Notes under the pieces: model-generated | The model's input: only the letters and a program-made list of their open reading frames with translations | Told to the model about the DNA's origin: nothing | Database searches by the model: none | Assembly: GCF_900108315.1 (NCBI RefSeq) | Contig: NZ_FNVB01000003.1 | Span: 221,404-285,403 of the forward strand | Direction of reading: 5' to 3' | Length of the DNA stretch: 64,000 bases | Source: Saccharopolyspora kobensis | GTDB lineage: Bacteria > Actinomycetota > Actinomycetes > Mycobacteriales > Pseudonocardiaceae | In this document: piece by piece, positions 1-17,951 of the stretch | Position numbering within the stretch: the first letter of the stretch is position 1 | Layout: every line of letters starts with the position of its first letter | Translations under genes and position numbers: made by a program

Positions 1-1713
1 GCCGGTGTGCCCGGCATGACGCACCCCTTCGAGCTGACGATCCAGCGGATGAGCGGTGACGGCTCGATCTACCTCGAGGTCGCCGCCGGTGTCACGACCT
101 TCATCCTCGCCGGGCGGTATTTCGAGGCGCGTTCCAAGCGGCGTGCCGGTGCGGCCCTGCGGGCGCTGCTGGACCTGGGTGCCAAGGACGTCGCCGTCCT
201 GCGCGACGGCCGCGAGGTGCGCATCCCCACCGCCGAACTCGCCGTCGGCGACCGGTTCGTCGTGCGGCCCGGCGAGAAGATCGCCACCGACGGCGTGGTC
301 GAGGAAGGTGTCTCGGCGGTCGACGCGAGCATGCTCACCGGCGAGTCCGTGCCGGTGGAGGTCGGCTCGGGAGACGGTGTCGTGGGCGCGACGGTGAACG
401 CGGGCGGCCGCTTGGTGGTCCGCGCGACCCGGGTCGGCTCGGACACCCAGCTGGCGCAGATGGCCAAGCTGGTCGAGCAGGCCCAGACCGGCAAGGCCGC
501 CGTGCAGCGCCTCGCGGACCGCATCTCGTCGGTGTTCGTACCCGTCGTCATCGCCCTGGCGGTCGCCACCCTGGCCTTCTGGCTGGCCTCGGGTGGTGGG
601 GCTGCGGCGGCGTTCACCGCCGCGGTGGCGGTGCTGATCATCGCCTGCCCGTGCGCGCTGGGACTGGCCACGCCCACCGCGCTGCTGGTGGGCACCGGGC
701 GCGGCGCCCAGCTGGGCATCCTGATCAAGGGACCCGAAGTCCTGGAATCCACCCGCCGCATCGACACCGTCGTGCTGGACAAGACCGGCACCGTCACCAC
801 CGGCCAGATGGAACTCATCGACGTCCACACCACCGACGACACCGACCACGACGAGGTCCTGCGCATCGCCGGCGCGCTGGAGAACGCCTCCGAGCACCCG
901 ATCGCCCAGGCCATCGCCCGCGGCGCCCAGCAGCGCATCGGCGAGCTGCCCGCCGTCGAAGGCTTCACCAACGTCGAAGGCCTCGGCGTTCAGGGCATCG
1001 TCGACGGCCACGCCGTGATCGCCGGCCGGACCGCCCTGCTGGAGCAGTGGAGCCAGCACCTCACCCCGGAACTGGCCGAAGCGAAGGCCGCGGCCGAGCA
1101 GCAGGGCAAGACCGCCATCGCGGTGGCGTGGGACGGGCAGGCGCGGGCGGTGCTGGTGGTGGCCGACACCATCAAACCCACCTCCGCCCAAGCCATCACC
1201 CAACTCCGCAACCTCGGACTCAACCCCATCCTGCTCACCGGCGACAACACCGCCGTCGCCCGCTCCGTAGCCGACGAAGTCGGCATCACCGACGTCATCG
1301 CCGAAGTCCTGCCCAAGGACAAAGCCGACACCATCACCCACCTGCAAAACCAAGGCCACACCGTCGCCATGATCGGCGACGGCATCAACGACGCCGCCGC
1401 CCTCGCCCAAGCCGACCTCGGCCTGGCCATGGGCACCGGCACCGACGTCGCCATCGAAGCCAGCGACATCACCCTCGTCCGCGGCGACCTGCGCACCGCA
1501 GCAGACGCCATCCGACTCTCCCGCCACACCCTCCGCACCATCAAAGGCAACCTCTTCTGGGCCTTCGCCTACAACATCGCCGCCCTCCCCCTCGCCGCCA
1601 CCGGACTCCTCAACCCCATGATCGCCGGAGCCGCCATGGCCTTCAGCAGCATCTTCGTCGTCACCAACAGCCTCCGACTCCGCACCTTCCACACCACCGC
1701 GGGAACGTCCTGA
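1..1713 (+). CDS. copA: Copper-translocating P-type ATPase, C-terminal part (5' end outside window)
   Basis: This is an integral-membrane P1B-type ATPase that exports Cu(I). The frame is open from base 1, so the metal-binding N-terminus and first membrane helices lie outside the window. Visible in order are the actuator domain with its TGES loop ([10 protein letters not shown]), a membrane helix carrying the metal-site motif CPCALG, the phosphorylation motif DKTGT, the ATP-site HP pair (SEHPIA), [11 protein letters not shown], and a final pair of membrane helices. CPC with the HP motif is typical of Cu+ pumps; Ag+ transport is also possible. The coding strand becomes strikingly C-rich at third positions after about 1180. 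A strong hairpin follows the stop. No link to the adjoining tetramate cluster is evident. Confidence 0.93.
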   Translation, partial: AGVPGMTHPFELTIQRMSGDGSIYLEVAAGVTTFILAGRYFEARSKRRAGAALRALLDLGAKDVAVLRDGREVRIPTAELAVGDRFVVRPGEKIATDGVVEEGVSAVDASMLTGESVPVEVGSGDGVVGATVNAGGRLVVRATRVGSDTQLAQMAKLVEQAQTGKAAVQRLADRISSVFVPVVIALAVATLAFWLASGGGAAAAFTAAVAVLIIACPCALGLATPTALLVGTGRGAQLGILIKGPEVLESTRRIDTVVLDKTGTVTTGQMELIDVHTTDDTDHDEVLRIAGALENASEHPIAQAIARGAQQRIGELPAVEGFTNVEGLGVQGIVDGHAVIAGRTALLEQWSQHLTPELAEAKAAAEQQGKTAIAVAWDGQARAVLVVADTIKPTSAQAITQLRNLGLNPILLTGDNTAVARSVADEVGITDVIAEVLPKDKADTITHLQNQGHTVAMIGDGINDAAALAQADLGLAMGTGTDVAIEASDITLVRGDLRTAADAIRLSRHTLRTIKGNLFWAFAYNIAALPLAATGLLNPMIAGAAMAFSSIFVVTNSLRLRTFHTTAGTS

Positions 1714-1733
1714 CAGAGCTGAACCGCAACCGG

Positions 1734-1767
1734 CAACGGGCCACCGCGCGATCGCGGTGGCCCGTTG
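1734..1767 (+). terminator. Strong hairpin terminator after the copper ATPase
   Basis: A perfect 15-bp inverted repeat (1734-1748 with 1753-1767) has a 4-base CGAT loop and starts 20 bases after the ATPase stop. There is no T-tract, as is usual for actinomycete terminators. Confidence 0.85.
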
Positions 1768-1807
1768 CGCCGTACCGGCTCCGCAGCGGATGTTCAACGA
1801 TCGCGCC

Positions 1808-1840
1808 GACATCTACCCAGAAGTGTCCACTGTAGATGTC
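1808..1840. promoter_or_regulatory. Palindrome upstream of P450 gene, candidate operator
   Basis: A perfect 9-bp inverted repeat, GACATCTAC (1808-1816) and GTAGATGTC (1832-1840), has a 15-base spacer. It sits about 70-100 bases before the P450 start and after the ATPase terminator, so promoter/operator is the likelier role. No regulator gene is adjacent. Confidence 0.4.
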
Positions 1841-1907
1841 GAAGTGCGCCGGGTTCGCCGGATTCGCTATGTTCGCGGTGACCCCCGCACCGCAGTGAGG
1901 AGACGCG

Positions 1908-3098
1908 ATGAGCCGGCCTCGGGAACTCCCGATCCACATGCAGCGCAACGCATTCGACCCGCTCCCGGAACTGGGCGAGATCCGCCGGAACGACGGGATC
2001 GTGCGCACCACCAGTCCGTTCGGCTTGAACACCTGGCTGGTCACCCGCTACGAGGACGTGCGGTGGGTGCACTCCGACTGGGAGACCTTCAGCAACACCG
2101 TGCAGGCCGACGTCTGGGCGGGCCTGGAGAAGGCCAGCGCCGAGGAGAAGGCCAAGCGGCTGGCCGGGAACATGATCGTCGTCGACCCGCCCGATCACAC
2201 CCGGCTGCGCAGGACGATCGCACCGGAGTTCACCGCCCGCCGGTTGCGCCGGCTGGAACCCCGGGTCGTCGCGCTCTGCGAGGAGCACCTGGACGGCCTG
2301 GAGCGCTCCGGGCCTCCCGCCGACCTCCTCCGGCAGTTCGCGATTCCCGTCCCGCTGCTGGTGATCTGCGAGCTCCTCGACGTCCCGTTCGCCGACCGCG
2401 ACTACTTCCAGCGGCTCACCGCCGGGTTCCTCGACACCTCGCTGAGCAGCGAGGAACGCATGCAGGTGCAGGCCGAATCCCTGGAGTACATCGCGAAGTT
2501 CGTCGCCCGCAACCGCGTCGAGCCCGGCGACGGACTGCTGGGCCGCATGATCAGCGAGCACGGCGAGGAGATCAGCGACGCCGAGCTCGTCGGGGTGGCC
2601 AACCTGATCCTGCTGGCCGGTCACGAGACGACCGCGAACATGCTGGTGCTGAGCGTGCTCGCCCTGCTCCGGCACCCCGACCAGCTCGACCGGCTGCGGC
2701 GGGACCCCGAGCTCGCCGACACCGCGGTGGAGGAACTGCTGCGCTGGCTGTCGATCGTGCACAACACGACGGCGAAGGTCGTCAGGCGACCGGTGCAGAT
2801 CGCCGGGCAGCAGGTCGAGGCCGGTGACCTGGTGATCTGCTCGCTGCCCGCCGCCAACCGCGACCCGGAGCTCGTGGAACGCCCGGACGAGCTCGACATC
2901 TCCCGCCCGGCCCCGCGGCACGTCGCATTCGGCCACGGGCCGCACCACTGCGTCGGCGCGCCGCTGGCCCGCCTCCAGCTCCGGATCGCCCTGCGCCTGC
3001 TGTTCGACAGGTTCCCGGGGCTGCGACTGGCCGCCGAGCCCGAGTTCCGCAACGGGTTCCTCACCTACGGCCTGGAATCGCTGCCGGTCGAGTGGTAG
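1908..3098 (+). CDS. Cytochrome P450, probable PTM tailoring oxygenase
   Basis: This is a soluble bacterial class I P450 of 396 residues, normal for the family. The I-helix motif is AGHETT, the K-helix ExxR is EELLR, and the heme loop FGHGPHHCVG gives the axial thiolate at about Cys348. The ATG start is preceded by a GGAG ribosome site (GAGGAGACG). The gene converges on the flavoprotein/PKS-NRPS operon, whose last gene ends 18 bases away. PTM clusters of the frontalamide type carry a P450 beside the flavoproteins, so a role in hydroxylating or otherwise oxidising the macrolactam is inferred. The exact reaction cannot be read from sequence. No ferredoxin partner is encoded nearby. Confidence 0.9.
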   Translation: MSRPRELPIHMQRNAFDPLPELGEIRRNDGIVRTTSPFGLNTWLVTRYEDVRWVHSDWETFSNTVQADVWAGLEKASAEEKAKRLAGNMIVVDPPDHTRLRRTIAPEFTARRLRRLEPRVVALCEEHLDGLERSGPPADLLRQFAIPVPLLVICELLDVPFADRDYFQRLTAGFLDTSLSSEERMQVQAESLEYIAKFVARNRVEPGDGLLGRMISEHGEEISDAELVGVANLILLAGHETTANMLVLSVLALLRHPDQLDRLRRDPELADTAVEELLRWLSIVHNTTAKVVRRPVQIAGQQVEAGDLVICSLPAANRDPELVERPDELDISRPAPRHVAFGHGPHHCVGAPLARLQLRIALRLLFDRFPGLRLAAEPEFRNGFLTYGLESLPVEW

Positions 3099-3116
3099 CG
3101 GGCCCCGGGAGGCCCG
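3099..3116. terminator. Short hairpin between convergent genes
   Basis: CGGGCC (3099-3104) pairs with GGCCCG (3111-3116) in the 18-base gap between the convergent P450 and flavoprotein genes. With only 6 bp of stem, termination in either direction is possible but weakly supported. Confidence 0.3.
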
Positions 3117-4820
3117 TCACGGCATCATCGCGCTGGTGCGCTCGGTTTCACCGGGCCACCGCGCGGTGCCGGGGCCTACCGGGATCACCAGGTGGGTCGG
3201 GGCGGGGGCGGTGTCGTCGATGCTCGCGGTGAACTCCTTGCCGTCGTCGCGGCAGACGAACTGCATCACCTGCCTGCCCGCGGCGGCGGCCCGGATGAGG
3301 CCGCCCGTGGTCGCCCACACCCCGGACAGGTAGAAGTCGCGCAGCCCCGGCAGCCGCGGTCCGTGCTTCTTGATCACCTTCTCCATCGTCTCGCCGCCGT
3401 CGACGAAGGGCTGCCAGCCCAGCACCGTGCCGTTGTAGTTGCCGGTGTAGCGGACCTGGGTGAGCGGGGTGGAGATGTCCCGGACGACGACGGCGTCCTT
3501 CAGCCCCGGGTAGCGCTCGTCGAGGAACTCCACGATCACGTCCTTGACCCGGCGCTTGGCGGCGTAGTACTCGGCACCGCGCCGCACCGAGAGGGTGTGC
3601 CGGGGCTCGCCCTTGCGGATGCGGGTCGCCTGCTCCGGCCCGGTGGCCAGCTCGCGCCACGGCGCGATGTCGCAGAAGTAGGTGGCGTAGACGATGGTCT
3701 TGCCCGCCGGCGCCAGCTCCGGGTAGTGCGAGCTGCGGAACTGGACGTTGATGCTGGGGTGGCGGATGCCGGTCAGCTGCGCGGCCACCTGCTCGTCGAG
3801 CAGGTGCGTGGTGCACGGTTCGCCGTCCGGGAACGGCCGGTCCAGGCCCAGGAACAGCGCGAAGTAGCCGGGGAAGATGTTGCCGGGCTCGTCGATCGTG
3901 CTGGTGTAGAGCTCGCGGTGGGTGTCGGTGAGGTAGCGGCCGCCGAGCAGCTTCATCGTCGTGGTGTGCCCGTCGCAGGCCGACACCACGATGTCGGCGC
4001 GGAACTCGCGCCCGTCGCTGAGCCGCACGCCGACCGCGCGGTCGTCCTCGACCAGCACCTCCTCGACCTTGGCGTTGTAGTCGATCTGGCCGCCGAGCCG
4101 CCGGTAGCGGCGCTCGATCGACTCGGCCAGGCCGAGCGAGCCGCCCTCCGGAACCCCGGCGGAGCCGTTCGCGTGCGCGGCCAGCTGGAAGTAGAACGGC
4201 AGCACCGGGAACGCCGCGTGCTTCTCGTAGAGGATGAAGTTGAACGCCTCGCGCAGCAGCGGATCGCGGAACCTGGCCGAGTAGTCCGTCATCAGCGTGC
4301 CGATCGACTTGCGGATGAGGTTGAAGTACGGCGCGAAGGAGGCCAGCATCCGCCAGCGCTCCAAGGTGCCCATCAGTCCGACCGGCTTGAGGAACGGGTA
4401 CACCGACAGCAGCTTGCGGAACCTCCGCAGCCCGTTGCAGAAGTCCCGGATCAGCCGGGCGTCGGCCGGCGAGATCTCCAGCAGGTGCGCCTGCAGCCGG
4501 TCCGGGTCGGAGTAGAAGTACACCGCCCGGCCGTCCCGGGCGCGCACGATGTTGAACACGTCGAAGTGGCGCATCTCCTTGCCCTGCAGGGCGCCGAGCT
4601 CCAGCCAGATCTGGTGCATCTCGTTGCCGGGGCCGTTGCCGAGCAGCCAGCTCACGCAGCAGTCGAAGGTGAAGCTGCCCTTGTCCCAGGCGGTGCAGCA
4701 GCCGCCGGGGATCTCGTGCATCTCGAAGATCCGGCTGCGGTAGCCGTTCATCTGGGCGTAGCAGCCGGTGGACAGGCCACCCAGCCCGCCACCGATGATG
4801 ATCATGCTCTGCCGCGACAT
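3117..4820 (-). CDS. Phytoene-desaturase-like FAD oxidoreductase (PTM ring-forming flavoprotein 1)
   Basis: This 567-residue flavoprotein belongs to the phytoene desaturase/carotene isomerase superfamily. It opens with a dinucleotide-binding beta-alpha-beta (MIIIGGGLGGLSTGCYAQ) followed by an E-x-x-x-x-PGG stretch (EMHEIPGG), and ends with a conserved FAD segment (LPGLRDFYLSGVW, then GGLIRAA). The start is the ATG just after the upstream stop, 2 bases away, so the two flavoprotein genes are probably translationally coupled; the same frame stays open far upstream but that reading is antisense-like. In PTM pathways such paired flavoproteins cyclise the polyene arms of the tetramate into five-membered rings. 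That job is inferred from context and family. Confidence 0.88.
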   Translation of the reverse strand: MSRQSMIIIGGGLGGLSTGCYAQMNGYRSRIFEMHEIPGGCCTAWDKGSFTFDCCVSWLLGNGPGNEMHQIWLELGALQGKEMRHFDVFNIVRARDGRAVYFYSDPDRLQAHLLEISPADARLIRDFCNGLRRFRKLLSVYPFLKPVGLMGTLERWRMLASFAPYFNLIRKSIGTLMTDYSARFRDPLLREAFNFILYEKHAAFPVLPFYFQLAAHANGSAGVPEGGSLGLAESIERRYRRLGGQIDYNAKVEEVLVEDDRAVGVRLSDGREFRADIVVSACDGHTTTMKLLGGRYLTDTHRELYTSTIDEPGNIFPGYFALFLGLDRPFPDGEPCTTHLLDEQVAAQLTGIRHPSINVQFRSSHYPELAPAGKTIVYATYFCDIAPWRELATGPEQATRIRKGEPRHTLSVRRGAEYYAAKRRVKDVIVEFLDERYPGLKDAVVVRDISTPLTQVRYTGNYNGTVLGWQPFVDGGETMEKVIKKHGPRLPGLRDFYLSGVWATTGGLIRAAAAGRQVMQFVCRDDGKEFTASIDDTAPAPTHLVIPVGPGTARWPGETERTSAMMP

Positions 4821-4822
4821 GT

Positions 4823-6455
4823 TCAGGCCTCCTCGGTGAGTTGCATCGGACGGACGTCCAGTTGCGGCAGGTGGCCGAGTATCTCCGGCCGCCAGCGCAC
4901 GTCGTCGGGGCTTTCCCAGGCCCGGAACGGGATGCCGAGCTCCTCGCACAGGAACTGGACGGCGTACCGGCCGCTGGAAGCCGCCCTGATCAGCCCGCCG
5001 CCGACGACCCACTGCCCCGCCATGGAGAACCCGTCCAGCCCGGGCAGCCGCATCCGCTGCCGGTTCACCAGCTGGGTCACCAGGTCCTCGGCCTCGGTGA
5101 AGCCCATCCAGGCGAGGATGCTGCCGTTGTGGTTGCCGGTGTAGCGGTGGTTGGTCGTCGGCGTGGCCACGTCGACGACCTCGATTCGCCCGTCGACACC
5201 GGGATAGCGCTCCGCCAGGAAGCGCTGGACGAAGTCGGCGACCTTCTTCTTCTGCGCCCAGTACTCCCGCCGGTTGCGGGTGCGCAGCTCGCGCCAGTGG
5301 CCGAACTCGCTGAAGTAGGTGCAGTGGAACAGCGACTTGCCCGGCGGCGCGCAGCCCTGCCAGTAGTGCGACCGCAGCTGGACCACGATGCTGTTCTGCG
5401 CCACCTCCGGCAGGCTCGACCTGTCCTCTTCGGACAGCAGGAAGGTGGTGCTGTGCGGGGTGTCCGGCGGTAGCTCGCCGTCGACTCCGACGAACGCCGA
5501 CACCACGCCGGGGTACAGCGCCCCGGACTGGTGCAGCAGCTCGCCGTACAGCTTGTCCAGGGTCGGGCTGGTGTACTCGCCGCCCAGCAGGCGGTAGATG
5601 GTGGTGTACCCGTCGCAGGCCGAGATGACGTGGTCGGCGTAGTGGCGGCTGCCGTCCTTGAGCTCGACGCCGACTGCCCGGCCGTCCTCGACCAGGATCC
5701 GCCGCGCCCGCGCGCGGTAGCTGATCCGGCCGCCGAGCGCGGCGTAGCGGTCCTCGATGGAGCGCGCCAGCCCCAGCGAACCGCCCTCCGGGAAACCCGC
5801 GTTGCCGTGGTGGGCGCAGGCGATGTTGTAGAGGTAGGGCAGCAGCGGGAACCGCTCGTGGTCCTGGAAGAAGACGTTGGGCAGCGCCCGCCCGAGGAAC
5901 CGGTCGGTGAACTTCGCGCTGAAGTCGGTCATCTGGGTCGCCGAGGTCCGCCAGAACAGCAGCAACGCAGGCAGCACCTCGCGCGCCATCGCCAGCTTCT
6001 CGGGAAGCGTCTTCAACGGCGGCGGTTTCAGGAACGGGAAGAGGTCGAGCTTGAGGAACCGCCGCAGGTCCCGGCAGAACGCCTTGATGCGGCGCGCGTC
6101 GTCCGGCGAGATGGCCCGCAGGTGCCGTTCCAGCCGGGCCGGGTCGTGGTAGAACCGGACCTCCCGGCCGTCCTCGCCGACGACCCGGTTGAAGGTGTCG
6201 AAGTTGGTGATCTCCTTGCCGTCGAGCGCGCCGAGCTCCCGCCAGATCTGGTTGGCCTCGTTGCCCGGCGCGGTCCCGATCAGCCACTCGATGCAGTAGT
6301 CGAAGATGTAGCCCTCGCGCGACCACGCGGTGCAGCACCCGCCCGGCAGCACGTGCTTCTCCAGGACGTGGCTGTCCATCCCGCTCATCTGGGCGTAGCA
6401 GCCGGCCGCCAGGCCCGCGATGCCGCCGCCGATGATGAGCACGCTCGGCTTGACC

Positions 6456-6463
<8 letters not shown>
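4823..6463 (-). CDS. Phytoene-desaturase-like FAD oxidoreductase (PTM ring-forming flavoprotein 2)
   Basis: This 546-residue paralogue of the next gene shares its architecture: N-terminal VLIIGGGIAGLAAGCYAQ, then LPGGCCTAW, and a C-terminal LPGLDGFSMAGQW segment with GGGLIRAA. The start ATG overlaps the end of the PKS-NRPS gene by 8 bases, so PKS-NRPS and both flavoproteins form one operon. By analogy with PTM enzymes, one of the pair should form the first cyclopentane and the other the second ring from a polyene tetramate. Which is which cannot be decided by eye. Both copies share the PGGCCTAW signature, so they probably arose by duplication. Confidence 0.88.
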
Positions 6464-15677
<9,214 letters not shown>

Positions 15678-16111
15678 CGTCCATTCCTCGAGTCGGGCGC
15701 GGTGGCGCGGACAGCAAAGAGCACTGGAACGTCTTCGTGCTGGGAGGGAGAAATCGAGCGGAGCAGAATGAGAAATGTTTTCACCGAACGGGAACGGACC
15801 CGAGAACCCGGACCGCGCGGGAAACCCGGCACCGGAGCGAACCCCGCATCCTCGCCGGACGACTGATCGAAAAACCAATTGCGGCAAGGAAAACCGGATT
15901 TCGGCACCGGCCGATCCGCATCGAATCCCCCGTCTCGTTCGGATGATCTCCGCACACATCAATACCGGGGAACCCGATCCCCCACCACTCGACTCCTACT
16001 ACCAGGTGGCGCACTGGAATATGCCAGCGAAAACGAAGGAATCTTGCGATTTCTCCGGCTCGTCGAATCGCTCGGAGTCGGTACCGTGCCCGATGAGCGA
16101 AAGGATGCGAG
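15678..16111. other. Divergent intergenic region of the PTM cluster
   Basis: These 434 bases separate the PKS-NRPS gene from the DUF4188 gene and must hold both promoters. The stretch is visibly richer in A/T than the flanking genes, especially around 15765-15785, 15868-15905 and 16015-16050. I see no convincing ORF, RNA gene or long inverted repeat here. Confidence 0.5.
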
Positions 16112-16615
16112 ATGGACGAAACGCCGGGGACCGGCCGCTTCACCGCACCCAACGACCGGGAACTCGTGGTGTTCCTGCTCGGCGCGAGGATCAACAAGCT
16201 CACCGCGGTGCGCAGCTGGGCTCCGGTGATCATCGGCTTCCGCCGGATGCTCGCCGAGCTCAGAGCCGATCCGGACAGCGGTCTGCTCGGGTTCCGGATC
16301 CTGCCGCGCCCGCCGCGGCTGCTGACGAGCGTGCAGTACTGGGAATCCGCCGAGAAGCTCTACTCCTACGCATCGGATCCCGCGCGCCGGCACCGTCCGG
16401 CGTGGACGGACTTCTACCGCCGCCGCGGGGAAGCGGGCGAGCACGTCGGCATCTGGCACGAGACGTACCTCGTTCCGGCTCGCTCGTACGAGAGCATCTA
16501 CGTGGCCATGCCGGAGTCCGGGCTGGCCCGGGCGTTCGGCAGCGCACCGGTCGGCCGCGGCACCGACCGCGCGGCCGACCGGCTCCGCGGCGTCCGCCGC
16601 AGCGGGTGCGGGTAG
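16112..16615 (+). CDS. DUF4188 family protein (monooxygenase-like ferredoxin fold)
   Basis: This small soluble protein of 167 residues has the DUF4188 pattern: an N-terminal strand (LVVFLLGARINKL), a central YWESAEKLYSYA segment, RHRPAWTDFYRR, and a C-terminal GIWHETYLV strand followed by YESIYVAMP. DUF4188 proteins resemble dimeric alpha-beta barrel monooxygenases, but their chemistry is not established. The gene is divergent from the PKS-NRPS gene and converges on the second P450 with a 4-base gap. Its place inside the cluster suggests a tailoring or cyclisation-assist role, which is an inference. The C-terminal 25 residues are Arg/Gly-rich and probably disordered. The ATG start has AAAGGA about 12 bases upstream. 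Confidence 0.75.
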   Translation: MDETPGTGRFTAPNDRELVVFLLGARINKLTAVRSWAPVIIGFRRMLAELRADPDSGLLGFRILPRPPRLLTSVQYWESAEKLYSYASDPARRHRPAWTDFYRRRGEAGEHVGIWHETYLVPARSYESIYVAMPESGLARAFGSAPVGRGTDRAADRLRGVRRSGCG

Positions 16616-16619
16616 GCGG

Positions 16620-17813
16620 TCAGTCCCAGTCGACCGGGAGGCTGCGCACGCTGTAGTTGAGCGAGTCGTCGCGCATCTGGACCTCCGCGGCCGGGATCGC
16701 CAGCCGCAGCCCGGGCAATTCCCGCAGCAGCCCGGCGAAACCGGTGCGCAGCACGATGCGCGCCAGCTGCGCACCGAAGCAGTGGTGCACGCCGTGGCCG
16801 AACGCCAGGTGCCCGCTGGCCGCGCGGGTGAGATCGAGCCGGTCCGGGTCGGGGAACTGGGCCGGGTCGCGGTTGGCGGCGGCGAGCGACAGCGTCATCA
16901 AGTCGCCGTAGCGGAGCGATTCGCCGTGGAACTCGAAGTCCGCCAAGGCGACCCGCGTGGAGCCGAACTGGTTGATCGTCAGGTAGCGCAGCAACTCCTC
17001 CACCGCGCTGTCGATCAGCGACGGAGCGGCGCGCAGCGCGTCGAGCTGATCCGGGTTGGCCAGCAACGCGTAGCTGCCCAGCGCGAACACGCTGGTGGTG
17101 GCGTCCTGGGCAGCGGTCACCAGGATCACGGCCATCGTCGTGATCTCCTCGGCGGACAGCTCGTCATCGGCGTTGAGCGCGCTGAGCAGATCATCGCCCG
17201 GCCGTTCCCGCTTCTCGTGCACGAACTCCGCCAGCACCGCGGACAACTCCGCCCAGCCCTCGCCCATCCGGTCACCGTCGCCGGCGAGCGTGAACATCTT
17301 CTCGGTGGACCGGCGGAACGCCTCCTCGTCGGCGATCCGGATGCCCAGCAGCTCGCCGATCACCTGGTGGGTGACCGGCTCCGCGAAGGCGGTCACCAGG
17401 TCGGCCGGACCACCGGCCCGCCGCATCGCGGTGAGCCGGTCGGCCACGATCCGCTCGATCAGGGACGTCATCGCCCGCATCCGGCGCGGGCCGAACCCGG
17501 CCGAGAGCTTGCGCCGGTACCAGGTGTGCTCCGGCGGGTCGAGCACGCTGAACAGTCCCGGCGGGGCGGGCTGCTCGGAGTCGGCGACGGTGATCGGGAA
17601 CTTGAGCATCTCGTAGCTCGAGCCGAAGCGCGGATCGGTCAGCACCTCCCGGACGAGCGCGTGGCTGGTCACCAGCCAGCCGCGGCGCCCGCCGTCGCAG
17701 CGCATCGGAGCCAGCGGCCGTTCCTCGCGCAGCTCCCGCAGTCCGTCGTGCGGGTCGAACGGGCAGCTGCGGGTGGTCGGATGCACCACCGGTTCCGGTT
17801 GGGCCTTGGTCAT
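16620..17813 (-). CDS. Cytochrome P450, second in the PTM region
   Basis: This 397-residue soluble P450 has I-helix AAQDATTS, ExxR as EELLRYL, and heme loop FGHGVHHCFG with the thiolate at about Cys345. The acid/alcohol pair is Asp-Ala-Thr rather than the His-Glu-Thr of the first P450, so the two are different subfamilies. The gene lies between the DUF4188 gene (tail to tail) and an ABC-F gene on the same strand. Its start is 138 bases past the ABC-F stop, and a 10-bp inverted repeat sits 29-55 bases before its ATG. It could be a second tailoring oxygenase of the macrolactam; membership is inferred from position only. Confidence 0.88.
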   Translation of the reverse strand: MTKAQPEPVVHPTTRSCPFDPHDGLRELREERPLAPMRCDGGRRGWLVTSHALVREVLTDPRFGSSYEMLKFPITVADSEQPAPPGLFSVLDPPEHTWYRRKLSAGFGPRRMRAMTSLIERIVADRLTAMRRAGGPADLVTAFAEPVTHQVIGELLGIRIADEEAFRRSTEKMFTLAGDGDRMGEGWAELSAVLAEFVHEKRERPGDDLLSALNADDELSAEEITTMAVILVTAAQDATTSVFALGSYALLANPDQLDALRAAPSLIDSAVEELLRYLTINQFGSTRVALADFEFHGESLRYGDLMTLSLAAANRDPAQFPDPDRLDLTRAASGHLAFGHGVHHCFGAQLARIVLRTGFAGLLRELPGLRLAIPAAEVQMRDDSLNYSVRSLPVDWD

Positions 17814-17841
17814 CTCACGCTCCTGGAGCTCCGCCGGACTG

Positions 17842-17868
17842 GCCGGTTGGCATGATTCGCCAACCGGC
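17842..17868 (-). promoter_or_regulatory. 10-bp inverted repeat before the second P450 (operator or terminator)
   Basis: GCCGGTTGGC (17842-17851) and GCCAACCGGC (17859-17868) are perfect arms around a 7-base loop. The site lies downstream of the ABC-F gene and upstream of the P450 gene, both on the minus strand. It could end ABC-F transcription or bind a regulator of the P450. Confidence 0.5.
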
Positions 17869-17951
17869 TTCCGGCGGCACCGCGAGTCACCCGTTCCAGG
17901 TGCGCCCGGAGGCGTGAACTCCCCCGCGCTGCGGGAACGCCGACGTCGGTC

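Noticed and set aside
1651..1835. Tail of a 394-residue frame crossing the ATPase stop and terminator
   Set aside because: It is a +2 shadow of the ATPase and runs through the terminator hairpin; no homology-like features.
4821..6338. In-frame upstream extension of the first flavoprotein, giving a 1073-residue product
   Set aside because: The extension is Arg/Pro/Ala-rich shadow coding antisense in frame to the second flavoprotein gene; the ATG at 4820 begins a clean FAD-binding fold.
15678..15962. N-terminal extension of the PKS-NRPS by 95 residues
   Set aside because: Extension is low-complexity and precedes the clear ribosome site GAGGAA and ketosynthase start at 15677.
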